Origin: Ferrimonas futtsuensis DSM 18154
Lineage (GTDB): Bacteria; Pseudomonadota; Gammaproteobacteria; Enterobacterales; Shewanellaceae
Assembly: GCF_000422645.1 (NCBI RefSeq)
Contig: NZ_AUGL01000009.1
Location: forward strand, 1-64,000
Direction of reading: 5' to 3'
DNA length: 64,000 nucleotides
Below are positions 35,260-44,244 of this stretch, one piece after another; within the stretch, counting starts at the first letter, position 1, and each line of letters starts with the position of its first letter. The notes beneath the pieces were generated by a model that had not been told where the DNA came from, ran no database searches, and worked only from the letters and a program-made list of their open reading frames with translations. Made by a program: the position numbers and the translations under genes.

Positions 35260-37527
35260 ATGCGAGCCATCAATATCATTAACGCGCACCACAACAACTT
35301 GAAGTCCGTCGACATTGCGATCCCGCGCAACCGAATCGTCTGTTTTGCGGGTGTATCCGGCTCAGGCAAGTCCTCCTTAGTGTTCGATACCATCCAGGCC
35401 GAGGCCCAGCGTCAGCTCTATGCGACCTTAGGCACCTATGCGCAGAATCACCTACCAACGATTCCCAAGCCGGATTGCGATTTGATCGAAAACCTGTCGC
35501 CGGCGGTAGTGATCCGCCAACAGCGCAGCCGAAGCAACGGCCGTTCGACCGTGGGCACGGTCAGCGAGATCGCCGCCTTTTTGCGCCTGCTATTCTCTCG
35601 TTTGGGTACGCCCCAGTTGGGTGCCTCCAACCACTTCTCCTTCAATAAACCGGAGGGTATGTGCCCGTGTTGCGGCGGCAGCGGGCAACTTATGGAGCTT
35701 GATGTTGACAAGGTATTTGATCGCAGCCGATCGCTAAACCAGGGGGCGATCCTGTTTCCAGAGTTTAAGGTGGATGGATGGCAATGGAAGTACATCGCCT
35801 ACTCCGGTTTCTTTGACCGGGATCGGCCGTTGCACCAATACGACGAGACGTTGTGGCACAGACTGCTGTACGGAATTGAGGAGAACGTCTCGCTGGACGG
35901 CGGCGATCTGGGGCTGACCATCACCTACGAAGGGGTGCTTCGTAAGATCCAACGCCTCTACATCCACAAAGATCAGGACAGCCTGTCGAGTCGCAAGAAA
36001 CAGGCGGTGGCGCCGTTCCTGTCGGTACAAACCTGCCACAGCTGCCAAGGTGCCAGGCTTAAAGCCGAGGCACTCTCAGTGACGCTTAACCGCGCCAATA
36101 TCCATACGGTCTCCCAGATGCAACTGGATACCTTGAGCGCCTACTTGGATGGGATCCAAGCTCCGCAAGCGGATACCCTGCTGGCACAGATCCGCAACAA
36201 GGTTAGGCATTTGGTCGAGATCGGCCTAGGCTACCTCTCGCTGTCCCGCCCTATCGCAACCCTCTCCGGTGGAGAAGCGCAGCGGTTGAAGCTGGCCAAC
36301 CAACTGGGCTCCAGCCTGACGGAGATACTCTACATCCTGGATGAGCCCAGTGTCGGCCTGCACCCCAAGGATGTGCATCAGCTAAACCGACTGCTTGCGC
36401 AGCTCAAAGATCAGGGCAACTCGGTGCTGGTGGTGGAGCATGATCCGGACGTGCTGGCCATTGCCGAGCATGTGATCGAGGTGGGCCCCAAGGCCGGCAC
36501 CCAGGGCGGCAACATCGTGTTTCAGGGCAGCTATGCGCAACTGCTAGAAGCGGACACCCTCACGAGCCGGGCCCTTAACGCGCCGCTGTCGGTCAAGAAG
36601 GCACCACGAAAACCAATGGGTCACCTGCCCATCCGCGAAGCCAACAGCCACAACCTGAAAAACGTCAGTGTGGATTTGCCCACTAGCGTGCTGTGCTGCC
36701 TCACCGGAGTGGCCGGCTCTGGCAAAAGCAGTTTGATCCATCACGAGTTCCTCAAACGCTATCCCGATGCCATCGTGGTAGACCAATCCGCCGTCGGCCA
36801 ATCCCAGCGCTCTAATACCGCCACCTACACCGGCCTGTTTGATGAGATCCGCAAGCAATATGGCAAGGCTAATATGGTCAAACCCTCGCTGTTTAGCTTT
36901 AATTCAGAAGGGGCCTGTCCAGAGTGCAAGGGGCTTGGGTTTGTCGAGATGGAGATGGCGTTTTTGGAACCGGTACGAACCCAGTGCAAGGCATGCAAAG
37001 GTAGCCGCTATGCCGAGTCCACCCTGCAATACAGACTAGCAGGGCTCAATATCGCGCAGTTGCTGGCGCTGACTGTGGATCAGGCCGCTGAGCTTCTCAC
37101 CGCACCCAAACTGGCCAAGCACCTGACCGTGCTGCAGCAGGTTGGATTGGGCTACCTGACTCTGGGACAGCCGCTCTCCACCTTGTCTGGCGGCGAATGT
37201 CAGCGCATCAAGCTCTCCAGCGAACTGCACAAGTCGGGTCAAGTTTACGTGTTGGATGAACCAACCACAGGGCTACATTTGTCGGACATCGCCCGGGTGA
37301 TGGCGATCCTTGAACGGCTGGTAGCCCAGGGCAACAGCGTTTACGTCATCGAGCACGACTTGGATGTGATCGCACAAGCCGATTGGGTGATCGATCTCGG
37401 CCCCCACGGCGGCGAACAAGGCGGTCAGATCGTCTTTGAAGGCACGCCTGGCGCGCTGCTGCAGGCCGAGCACAGCCATACCGGCCGTTACCTGGCTAAG
37501 TATCTGGCCCGGAGAAATAGCGCGTAA
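35260..37527 (+). CDS. short UvrA-like ABC ATPase (UvrA2/DrrC-like)
   Basis: This 755-residue protein has two ABC modules like UvrA but is about 185 residues shorter than canonical UvrA, the length of UvrA2/DrrC-type paralogues. Walker A motifs are GVSGSGKSSLVFD and GVAGSGKSSLIHHE. Signatures are LSGGEAQRLKLANQ and LSGGECQRIKLSSE. Walker B motifs are LYILDEPSVGLHP and VYVLDEPTTGLHLS. Zinc-binding cysteines occur in CPCCGGSG, CHSCQGAR and CPECKGLGF/CKACKGSRY. Members of this class lack the UvrB-interacting domain and are linked to drug tolerance or DNA damage. The upstream in-frame extension (from 35188) has no family similarity. It sits at one border of an accessory island. Confidence 0.85.
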   Translation: MRAINIINAHHNNLKSVDIAIPRNRIVCFAGVSGSGKSSLVFDTIQAEAQRQLYATLGTYAQNHLPTIPKPDCDLIENLSPAVVIRQQRSRSNGRSTVGTVSEIAAFLRLLFSRLGTPQLGASNHFSFNKPEGMCPCCGGSGQLMELDVDKVFDRSRSLNQGAILFPEFKVDGWQWKYIAYSGFFDRDRPLHQYDETLWHRLLYGIEENVSLDGGDLGLTITYEGVLRKIQRLYIHKDQDSLSSRKKQAVAPFLSVQTCHSCQGARLKAEALSVTLNRANIHTVSQMQLDTLSAYLDGIQAPQADTLLAQIRNKVRHLVEIGLGYLSLSRPIATLSGGEAQRLKLANQLGSSLTEILYILDEPSVGLHPKDVHQLNRLLAQLKDQGNSVLVVEHDPDVLAIAEHVIEVGPKAGTQGGNIVFQGSYAQLLEADTLTSRALNAPLSVKKAPRKPMGHLPIREANSHNLKNVSVDLPTSVLCCLTGVAGSGKSSLIHHEFLKRYPDAIVVDQSAVGQSQRSNTATYTGLFDEIRKQYGKANMVKPSLFSFNSEGACPECKGLGFVEMEMAFLEPVRTQCKACKGSRYAESTLQYRLAGLNIAQLLALTVDQAAELLTAPKLAKHLTVLQQVGLGYLTLGQPLSTLSGGECQRIKLSSELHKSGQVYVLDEPTTGLHLSDIARVMAILERLVAQGNSVYVIEHDLDVIAQADWVIDLGPHGGEQGGQIVFEGTPGALLQAEHSHTGRYLAKYLARRNSA

Positions 37528-37813
37528 GAGCTCTGTCGCTGGAGGGAGAATATATTTGAAGTAACTAGACACCAAATAAGGGGCTTAAAGGGTCAGAGTT
37601 GTGGATATGACGACTGACTGCTACTGACGCTGAAGCGAGTTATCACGGGATCATGCCCCTGGGGTTGGAGGCGCTGCCTGTCAATCAGGCTGCGCACGCC
37701 ACAAAGAGGTCATCCAGACTAGCAAAGCAGTGCCTCTTGGTTAGCTCTTTACACTGGTCAATCAGTCGGTGGGATTTTGTTTTACCCCATGACTGGGAGA
37801 AGGCTCATATGGG

Positions 37814-38857
37814 TTATGCGTAACTTACCGTTACTAACCTTACTTCTGTTGGCACTGCAAGATACTCATACACCGCCCGCACTTTTCTTACAAAATTCTC
37901 ATCTCTTGATAATAATACATTACAAAATGAGGCCATTGACGCGTGGCTATTATCGCTCATCGCGGCTATGAATCGTCTTTCCTTATGTACTTTGGAGTCA
38001 GGAAAATAACCAAGAGTGTTAAGCATGTTATACATACCGGTTATTTTCTGGTGTAGGTGGTAAGGTCTGTCAGGGTAGATCGGGTTTATACGGATCTGGA
38101 AAAAGTCTTCTAAGCTGTTGATGTGAGCGCTTTCTGGTAACTTAACGCTAACAGCATCCCATATCTTTTCGATCACTTTCGGTGGCTCTATATTATTTAA
38201 TTCCTTTGGGCCTATACCCACTGACTCTCTGTAGGACTTTATTCCATTCCACTCTGTCGTATCAGGAATATCTTTCGATATGGTATTTTCAAGCTCATGA
38301 AGCGTAGATTTATATTGTTCCATAATTAATTCGGAATACTTTTTAATCTGCGATCTCATTCCAACAGGAAGTTCATCAGCTTTTTCTAGCATACCGTCCA
38401 TAAGCTGTGCAAAGGCAGAAAGCTGTTCCTCATGAATATCGGAAATGCTATCCCCCATTCTTCCACCAGAAAACTTGAACAACCACTGGTTCATTGAACT
38501 TTCAATGTTTTCATGTTCATTATCATTGCTACAATATACTTCGAATGCTTCAAATACATCCCTGCAAGTGATGGTTGCTTTATCAGTGATAATGAATCCG
38601 GGTTGCTCAATAGCTATTTTTAAATGATATGAGCCGAGTTCTTTTAGTACATTTAGAAAGTCGTTTTCGTAGCCGGTAGATCGCCTTATCTCTTTAAGAG
38701 TTTCGTCAGAATAAACGATCTGGAACTTATCTATTAGTTCCTGCCCAAAACTACCGACGCCATTCTTAACGAAAAGATCGAGAATGTTTTGATCTAAGTA
38801 TAGTGTCGGTTTTCCTGAATATTTAGGTATAGAATCCATACTCATCTCTGATTGCAT
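37814..38857 (-). CDS. PIN-like domain protein (cassette-like gene 3)
   Basis: This 347-residue protein is read from the ATG at 38857, preceded by GTGGAG; an upstream ATG at 38977 lies in the previous gene. Residues 18-26 (TLYLDQNIL) resemble the first acidic strand of PIN nucleases (usually xxLDTNVL). DETLKEIRR follows near 50, and the C-terminal SDNSHASMASFC ... LLSRDENFVRKVRAVYEYL mimics the late acidic motif (around 302-330). I read it as a PIN-like RNase, for instance a toxin or abortive-infection protein, with a helical insertion between the halves. It has lower G+C than the flanking chromosome. No antitoxin-like gene is adjacent. The domain call is by pattern only. Confidence 0.55.
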   Translation of the reverse strand: MQSEMSMDSIPKYSGKPTLYLDQNILDLFVKNGVGSFGQELIDKFQIVYSDETLKEIRRSTGYENDFLNVLKELGSYHLKIAIEQPGFIITDKATITCRDVFEAFEVYCSNDNEHENIESSMNQWLFKFSGGRMGDSISDIHEEQLSAFAQLMDGMLEKADELPVGMRSQIKKYSELIMEQYKSTLHELENTISKDIPDTTEWNGIKSYRESVGIGPKELNNIEPPKVIEKIWDAVSVKLPESAHINSLEDFFQIRINPIYPDRPYHLHQKITGMYNMLNTLGYFPDSKVHKERRFIAAMSDNSHASMASFCNVLLSRDENFVRKVRAVYEYLAVPTEVRLVTVSYA

Positions 38858-38894
38858 GATGCTCCACTTAGCTGGATCAGCTTGCCCGGCTAAA

Positions 38895-38956
38895 CTATAC
38901 GAGGCACGAGCAGAACCGGGCTTGCCTAAATCCGCACTACAGTGCCTTATTATATG
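38895..38956 (-). repeat. attC-like imperfect inverted repeat
   Basis: The gap between the two cassette-like genes contains CTATACGAGGCAC (38895-38907) and, about 35 bases later, GTGCCTTATTATATG (38942-38956), which pair imperfectly. It begins right at the stop of the lipoprotein gene. The size and position fit a degenerate attC site, but clear GTTRRRY cores are not seen. Confidence 0.4.
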
Positions 38957-38957
38957 T

Positions 38958-39563
38958 CTAAATGGACTTGATTCCATTTTTTAAGATGAATTTCTCGTAA
39001 TAGGCTTTTATTGCCTCAATGTGTTCAGTTCCGAAGGAACGCTCAAAAGTCCCTTTTGAACCATATACTTTCAGCTCAATGGATTTTGCATTAGCCAGTC
39101 TTTCTATCTGGTCTGTCTTCAATGGATAGTGGGCTTCTTCCCTGATTCTTGTTCCAGCTACGGCACCAGCTAGCCCTTTCAGAATCCCTCGTTGATGGAG
39201 AGAACCAGATGGACTAATAAATGGCATCCTTTCTCCATCTACCATTAATACTAAAGATTCACCCGAGTTAATAAAAACCCAATCTTCAAAGTGTATTATT
39301 ACAGCTATGGAGATACCTAAACTATGACCATTTACATCTGTAAATATATCAATAAAGGCATCATCATGAGTAAGAAAAGGTGTCCCTGGCAAATGTCCAG
39401 TTGACGGTATTGAATAACGCTTAAAGTCTTTAAACTTATCTTCAGTTAATCTATAGCCAACTTCCATTTGATTTTGCTTTTCGACGACGGCACAGCCAAA
39501 CAGAAGAAAAGACAATAGCACAAATATTATATTCTTCACCTGAACCCTCCGATTCTTTGACAT
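38958..39563 (-). CDS. hypothetical lipoprotein (cassette-like gene 2)
   Basis: The protein is read from ATG 39563 (201 residues); the frame is open farther upstream, but that part overlaps the previous gene. The N-terminus MSKNRRVQVKNIIFVLLSFL continues into a lipobox (LLFGC), so it is a lipoprotein. The remaining residues contain mixed beta stretches (HSLGISIAVIIHFEDWVFINS, SLVLMVDGERMPF) and a short Gly/Ala segment. I do not recognise the family. The start codon lies directly at the end of the attC-like site, the normal position for a first codon in an integron cassette. Confidence 0.7.
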   Translation of the reverse strand: MSKNRRVQVKNIIFVLLSFLLFGCAVVEKQNQMEVGYRLTEDKFKDFKRYSIPSTGHLPGTPFLTHDDAFIDIFTDVNGHSLGISIAVIIHFEDWVFINSGESLVLMVDGERMPFISPSGSLHQRGILKGLAGAVAGTRIREEAHYPLKTDQIERLANAKSIELKVYGSKGTFERSFGTEHIEAIKAYYEKFILKNGIKSI

Positions 39564-39627
39564 ATAAGGCCCGCGTAATGGGCTGTTTTGTAGCGCCAGC
39601 GGAAAACCAGTTCCAATTGACGCTTTA
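39564..39627 (-). repeat. attC-like site between cassette genes 1 and 2
   Basis: On the plus strand GCGTAATGGGCTG (39573-39585) is complementary, with small bulges, to CAGTTCCAATTGACGC (39608-39623). On the minus strand the site runs from the stop of gene 1 to ...GGGCCTTATATG, where integron attC sites usually have GGGCGTTAT and then the next gene. The centre TTTTCCGCTGGCGCT is also a familiar attC type. The G of the core is a C here, so recombination activity is uncertain. Confidence 0.6.
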
Positions 39628-40377
39628 ATACTTTTCATGATTTGCTGCTGCATAACCGTCTTTGTATTCGCATGCTGGGCATAATTCAGCCATTTCGTCG
39701 TATTCACAAGCTGAATATATGTAAGGAGATTGGCACCACTTGCAATCTAAAACTTCCTCTTCATGGCTACAGACCAAACATATTTCATTGTCAATGTCGT
39801 AGGTCAAGTTATGGCAGGAGGTGCACTTTATAGTAGCAATATCTTCTGTTTCTATTTTTTCGTAAGCGGCCTTAAGATAATTGCTATAGAACTCTGTGTA
39901 GCTATATAGAACAGCAAAGCTATTTTCCTTTAAGTGCTTGGATTTCCAGTCCAAACTTAGATGCTCTTCAGAGAAATTAATGACAAATAGTAAAACCTGC
40001 CCAACTAATGCCTTTGCTTCTTGATCCGATATTGAAAATTCGAAGTGCTCGATTTCATTCCGCTTTTCCCTAGCGGTTTGAATAGCATTTAGATCATCGT
40101 CGCTAAACTTGATACCGCCGACTTTCTGCAGCCTTTTACAAGCAAGCTCACTACTAACAGTATGCTGAAACGGAGATGGGTATTTATCAACATTTGTAAA
40201 AACAAATGCTGGATGAATTTGCCTAAGCTTCTCTTTAAACAAAAGCTCTACAACGTGAGCAAGGTCAACAATAATCCTCTTCCAATTGCCGAGCCCTTTT
40301 TCCTCAATTGGCCCCATGTGCCTCAATGCATGCTCTAAAGAGTCACTAGCATTTTCTATTAGATTAAATTTGTTCAT
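39625..40377 (-). CDS. HEPN-like, zinc-ribbon protein (cassette-like gene 1)
   Basis: This is a 250-residue protein. The N-terminal 170 residues are helical and contain RNEIEH (106-111), the RX4H motif of HEPN ribonuclease domains, preceded by a helix with KEKLRQIHP. The C-terminal 60 residues have four CxxC pairs (CTSC, CLVC, CKWC, CPAC), probably two zinc ribbons. I read it as a possible RNA-targeting or nucleic-acid-sensing defence protein. The G+C is clearly lower than in neighbouring chromosomal genes. It starts about 15 bases after the recombination site at 40392 and is the first gene of the cassette-like series. Confidence 0.65.
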   Translation of the reverse strand: MNKFNLIENASDSLEHALRHMGPIEEKGLGNWKRIIVDLAHVVELLFKEKLRQIHPAFVFTNVDKYPSPFQHTVSSELACKRLQKVGGIKFSDDDLNAIQTAREKRNEIEHFEFSISDQEAKALVGQVLLFVINFSEEHLSLDWKSKHLKENSFAVLYSYTEFYSNYLKAAYEKIETEDIATIKCTSCHNLTYDIDNEICLVCSHEEEVLDCKWCQSPYIYSACEYDEMAELCPACEYKDGYAAANHEKY

Positions 40378-40391
40378 AAGTACTCAGTGAA

Positions 40392-40447
40392 GCCTAACAG
40401 CTACATATGCGGCAAATCGCCGCCTTTCACCCTGACCGAACCTGCCG
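40392..40447 (-). repeat. attI/attC-like recombination site B
   Basis: On the minus strand this ends with GCTGTTAGGC, a complete GTTRRRY core (GTTAGGC at 40398-40392). On the plus strand, TAAC (40395) is followed by GCCG at 40419-40422 and again at 40444-40447. These spacings (24 then 25 bases) are identical to site A at 335-387. Over 40 aligned bases the two sites share 30 identities. The first cassette-like gene starts 15 bases beyond the core. No integrase gene is found in the adjacent 40448-40602 stretch, which holds no gene. Confidence 0.6.
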
Positions 40448-40602
40448 TATATCTGCACTATGTCGCAGCGTGCTTGTTCGTGATTTTTTCAAATCTATCA
40501 GTGCATTAATCGGAGGTCAATCGCCTTGATTGCTCTACCATCAGCACGAAAAGCGGCTTTGTTCTACAGAAAAAGCGGCAACGTCGCCCATGGTAGACGG
40601 TA

Positions 40603-40833
40603 ATGGCCGGTTCTGGCGCCAAAGCAGTCATTGATCATTCGATGGAGTGCGACCCTCAGCTGGTGGCGGACGTCATCGTCAAAGCCGCCACGGTGAAACG
40701 TCCCAAGGCCCGCTTCGCCGCCCCTAAGGTAGCCAGTGTCGCCCTGTTCTGCCGCCGTTTTATGAGCGACGCCCTGCTCGACCGTCTGTTTGGCCGCTAT
40801 ATGGGCGTCCCGAAAAAAATCGGCATGAGTTAG
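40603..40833 (+). pseudogene. C-terminal remnant of an SDR-family oxidoreductase
   Basis: These 76 residues read like the last part of a short-chain dehydrogenase: PQLVADVIVKAATVKRPKAR is the usual substrate-loop/helix segment, and LFCRRFMSDALLDRLFGRYMG is the C-terminal helix. The Rossmann GxxxGxG and YxxxK motifs are missing, and no frame supplies them upstream. The gene has been cut by the insertion that brought the cassette-like genes, or by deletion. Its stop overlaps the AI-2E gene end. Confidence 0.65.
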
Positions 40834-41942
40834 TTCTCAGGCTCGGGATGAGGCTGAGCGGCGGTCTGTTCCGCCAGCCCTTCCCTGGCCAGCCAGGCGT
40901 CAAACAGCTTATAGCCCAGGGCCAGCGCCACGGCACCGACGAACAGGCCGATGATGCCGGAGAGCAGCATCCCACCGATGGCGCCGATCAGGATCACCAG
41001 CATGGGGATGTCCACCCCACGTCCCATCAGCATTGGCTTGAGCAGCGCATCACTGGCACTCACCAGAATCCCCCACACCATAAACACCACCGCCACCGTG
41101 GTGGATTGCACCGAGAACAGGTAGATCATCACCGGCGCCAGCACCAGTATCGGGGGCAGCTGCACTATGGCGACAATCAGCACCAGCAGCATCCACAGGC
41201 CCGTCGCCGGCACACCGGCCAGCCCCATGCCCACGCCCGACAACAGGGATTGGATCAGGGCGACCCCGATCACCCCCTGGGTCACGCTGCGGATGGTGGC
41301 CACCGACAGCGAGGTAAAATCCTCCCCCTGGGGACCGGCCATTCTCAAGGCGATGCCGTGAAACAACCTGCCTGCGGACTCGGCGTTACTCATAAAAACG
41401 CCGGCAATGATCACCGACACCACAAACTGCAACAGACCGACTCCGACACCACCGAGAGAGGAGGCCAGGGCTGCCAGACCATCCTTGAGTTGTGGACCAT
41501 AGCTGATCAGCGCCCCCTCCAGGTTGGTGGCAAACTTCTGCCACAGCTGATGCAGATCCTCCCCTACCAGGGGCAACCTGGCTACATCATCGGTCGGCGG
41601 TGGGATCACCAGGCTGCCCTCCTTGAGCTCCGTCACCAGTTCATGGGTCTCGGTGATCAGGGCACCGGAAAACAGAATGCTGGGCACCAGCAACAACGCC
41701 AACACCAGCAGGGTCATCAAGGTACTGGCATACCCCAATTTCCAGCCCATCCTGTCCGCCAGCCCCTTAACCACGGGAAACAGGGCGACGGCGATGATGC
41801 CACCCCACATGATCAGCACCAGGAAGGGGCGCACTATCTGGAAGCACCAGCTGATCAGGATAAACAGAGCACCGATCTTGACCGCGGCTTCCACCGCGGC
41901 TCCGGTCAGAAGCTGATGCTTGTCTTGCATTTGATGGTTCAT
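40830..41942 (-). CDS. AI-2E family transporter (second copy)
   Basis: This 370-residue multi-helix protein belongs to the AI-2E/TqsA family. It has an N-terminal helix pair (IGALFILISWCFQIVRPFLVLIMWGGIIAVALF) and C-terminal LLSGIIGLFVGAVALALGYKLF. Family members export autoinducer-2 or act as Na+/H+ antiporters; most are uncharacterised. It has the same length as the copy at 44245-45357 and is very similar, most visibly at the N-terminus and the C-terminus. Its ATG follows GGAGCC. It is the last gene of a four-gene minus-strand group. Confidence 0.85.
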   Translation of the reverse strand: MNHQMQDKHQLLTGAAVEAAVKIGALFILISWCFQIVRPFLVLIMWGGIIAVALFPVVKGLADRMGWKLGYASTLMTLLVLALLLVPSILFSGALITETHELVTELKEGSLVIPPPTDDVARLPLVGEDLHQLWQKFATNLEGALISYGPQLKDGLAALASSLGGVGVGLLQFVVSVIIAGVFMSNAESAGRLFHGIALRMAGPQGEDFTSLSVATIRSVTQGVIGVALIQSLLSGVGMGLAGVPATGLWMLLVLIVAIVQLPPILVLAPVMIYLFSVQSTTVAVVFMVWGILVSASDALLKPMLMGRGVDIPMLVILIGAIGGMLLSGIIGLFVGAVALALGYKLFDAWLAREGLAEQTAAQPHPEPEN

Positions 41943-41999
41943 GGGGGCTCCTTGTCGGTCGACAGGCTCTGAGGAGTGACGACCGGTAGCTAATGGGAT

Positions 42000-43022
42000 C
42001 TAGGACCCGAGAGAGACTCCCGGTCTGGATCGGCTTTCCAAAAAGTAGGAGATAAACACCATGTACGCCCCTACCATGGCGATCTGCAGTAACCTGAGGT
42101 AGAAGTTGCTCACCACCTCGGCGTCCGTGGACGAGGCGGTGGATCCCACCAGCACCAGCACCGTGGACAGGATTCCGGCGTAAAGGGGGGCCTTGTCAGG
42201 ATTGGCATAGAGGTAGCCAGCCAGCACCATAGTGACCAGCATCGCCAGTGCCACATAGAAGCCCAGGTAGGGCATCACCACCAGCAACTGATAAAACAGC
42301 ACCGCGATCACTCCCCCCACCCCATTGGTCACCAACAGGAACAGGCTCACCTTGACGCTCTTTGCGCCCGAGGCCTGCAGAGACAGCACCGCAATAAAGA
42401 TCATGGTCAGCAGGGCGTCACTCACCTGGGCCAGGAAGAAAAAACACACCACCGGGAAGGAGATCACCAGGGCGCGAATCGCCTCATCGGTGCGCACGTC
42501 CGCGTCTGGCAGGCACTCGGCGTCCGAAGTCGGATCGCCTTGAGCCTTCTCTTCGGGGAGCAGCAGATGCATCAGGGTAAACACCAACACGGCAACCACA
42601 CCGGAAAACGCCAGGCCGATGCCTAACTGCAGCGCTATCCCGGGGTGAAGCAAGCCCAGGTAGGGCAGCAACAGCGCAGCGATGATCAGCATGGAGGCGA
42701 AGAAGTTCCAACGAGGGTCGCTGAACAGGAAGTAGGCCCAGAGCATCACCAGTGCCAGCAGAGGCAGGAACACCAGCGGATAGTGAATGGGGCCGAAGCT
42801 GACTCCGAAGGCAATGACCACAGTCGCCAGGACACCGAACAGCAGCTCGCGAGCGGTTCCCCAGGTAGGCTCGACCCGCTCCACCAGAAACTTGGCGACA
42901 AACACCGGTGCGACGAACGCCAATGACCAGGCGATGGACGCCGACAGTGCCACCGAGAGGCCGACGCCCAGAGTCAGCCTGACGGCACGCCTGTCGCCGC
43001 TGGGGAGGCTCATCGGCGTCAC
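42000..43022 (-). CDS. DUF2955 (FUSC-like) inner-membrane protein
   Basis: The 340-residue protein has about ten hydrophobic helices in two groups, separated by a polar loop (EEKAQGDPTSDAECLPDADVR) near residue 175. It belongs by pattern to the DUF2955 family, which is related to aromatic-acid efflux proteins (AaeB/FUSC). Such genes nearly always follow a HlyD-type adaptor, as here, six bases downstream. The pair probably forms an efflux unit. The substrate is unknown. Confidence 0.75.
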   Translation of the reverse strand: MTPMSLPSGDRRAVRLTLGVGLSVALSASIAWSLAFVAPVFVAKFLVERVEPTWGTARELLFGVLATVVIAFGVSFGPIHYPLVFLPLLALVMLWAYFLFSDPRWNFFASMLIIAALLLPYLGLLHPGIALQLGIGLAFSGVVAVLVFTLMHLLLPEEKAQGDPTSDAECLPDADVRTDEAIRALVISFPVVCFFFLAQVSDALLTMIFIAVLSLQASGAKSVKVSLFLLVTNGVGGVIAVLFYQLLVVMPYLGFYVALAMLVTMVLAGYLYANPDKAPLYAGILSTVLVLVGSTASSTDAEVVSNFYLRLLQIAMVGAYMVFISYFLESRSRPGVSLGS

Positions 43023-43028
43023 CTTAAG

Positions 43029-44150
43029 TCATCGGACATAGGAGACCCAGCTGGCCAGGCGAATCCACAGCCAGCCCAGGCCATTGAGCAACATGCCGTC
43101 ACCGGTATAGACGATCACATCCGCCTGACCACCGACACGGCGATAACCATAAGCTTCACCGGGCTCCAGCACTATGGTCACAGGAAACCTCTGGCTCTGG
43201 CGCAGCCAACCGGTGTCGCTGGAGACCTGGGCCAGGCGGCCCACCTGCTCGTTCTGCCCCCAGTCCACCCCAAGATCGATGGACCCCAGCCTGCCCTGAA
43301 ACACCCTGCCCGGCGCGTAATCCAGGGTGAACTCCACCTGGTCCCCCGGCTTCATGTTCCCCAGGCTGTTCTCTCTGAAATAGGCCTCTATCCACACTTC
43401 ATCGGACGAGATGAAGGTCATCAGTGGCTGGCCGGCATTGGCGTAGACCCCCTCCTTGAGGCGGAAGTTGGAGGCCACCCCATCGGACGGTGCGACAATC
43501 TGGGTACGCGACAGGTTCAGCTGAGCCTGCTCTAACGCCAGCAGGGCACTGCGCACCTGGGTGTTGTTCTCTCCCTCCATCCCCAGTCGTTCCCGGGCTT
43601 TGGCGAGATCCGCTTTGGCACTGGCCAGGGTGGCTTCGGCGCTGGTCAGGGCCGCTTTGGCGTTGTCGGCATCCGCCTGGGACATTACGCCCCGTTCCAC
43701 CATGGCAAACACCCGGCGGGACTGCACCCGGGCATTTTGCAAATTGGCTTCGGCATTGGTGACCTTGGCCTGCGCCGCAGAGACATTGGCGGTCTGTACC
43801 CCCAGGCTCTGCCCCGCCTGCTTCAGATTCTGCTCCGCCTGCTGCAGGGCAATCTCATAATCCTTAGGATTGATCACCGCCAGCACCTCACCCTGTTTCA
43901 GCGGCGTATTGGGCTCTATCTTGATCGCCTGCAGTTCGCCTGAAACCTGGGGGGTGATGGGCACGACAAAGGCGCGAACCCGGCCCAGATCCGTCGAGGG
44001 GATCAGTCGGTCCGCAATCAGATGAAACAGGAACAGGACGACGACCACACCCAAAATCAGGTTGGTAATGCGCCTGATTTTGCTCTGTTCTTTGGCCCCA
44101 TCGCTCCCCTGTTGCGGTGGCTCTGGTGCCGTTTTTTCCTCATCACTCAT
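43029..44150 (-). CDS. HlyD-family adaptor (EmrA/AaeA-like)
   Basis: With ATG 44150, preceded by AGGGG, the protein has 373 residues. A short cytoplasmic N-terminus is followed by one anchor helix (LILGVVVVLFLFHLIADRLI). Then come a lipoyl half (VSGELQAIKIEPNTPLKQGEVL cut near 90), a coiled-coil hairpin of about 100 residues (AQAKVTNAEANLQNARVQS), the second lipoyl half IVAPSDGVASNF and the beta barrel. The family links an inner-membrane pump to the outer membrane. Its partner is the DUF2955 protein encoded just downstream. Confidence 0.85.
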   Translation of the reverse strand: MSDEEKTAPEPPQQGSDGAKEQSKIRRITNLILGVVVVLFLFHLIADRLIPSTDLGRVRAFVVPITPQVSGELQAIKIEPNTPLKQGEVLAVINPKDYEIALQQAEQNLKQAGQSLGVQTANVSAAQAKVTNAEANLQNARVQSRRVFAMVERGVMSQADADNAKAALTSAEATLASAKADLAKARERLGMEGENNTQVRSALLALEQAQLNLSRTQIVAPSDGVASNFRLKEGVYANAGQPLMTFISSDEVWIEAYFRENSLGNMKPGDQVEFTLDYAPGRVFQGRLGSIDLGVDWGQNEQVGRLAQVSSDTGWLRQSQRFPVTIVLEPGEAYGYRRVGGQADVIVYTGDGMLLNGLGWLWIRLASWVSYVR

Positions 44151-44244
44151 GCCCGCCCCTGGCTGCAGCGCGTTATCGAACACCTATTCAATGTAGAACA
44201 AGGTGTTCAAAACGCCGCCAGGGACTGGAAGAGATCGGTGTGGG

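Noticed and set aside
37528-37813. Possible transposase remnant between the UvrA-like and PIN-like genes
   Set aside because: I could not find a continuous frame or terminal inverted repeats; nothing can be named.
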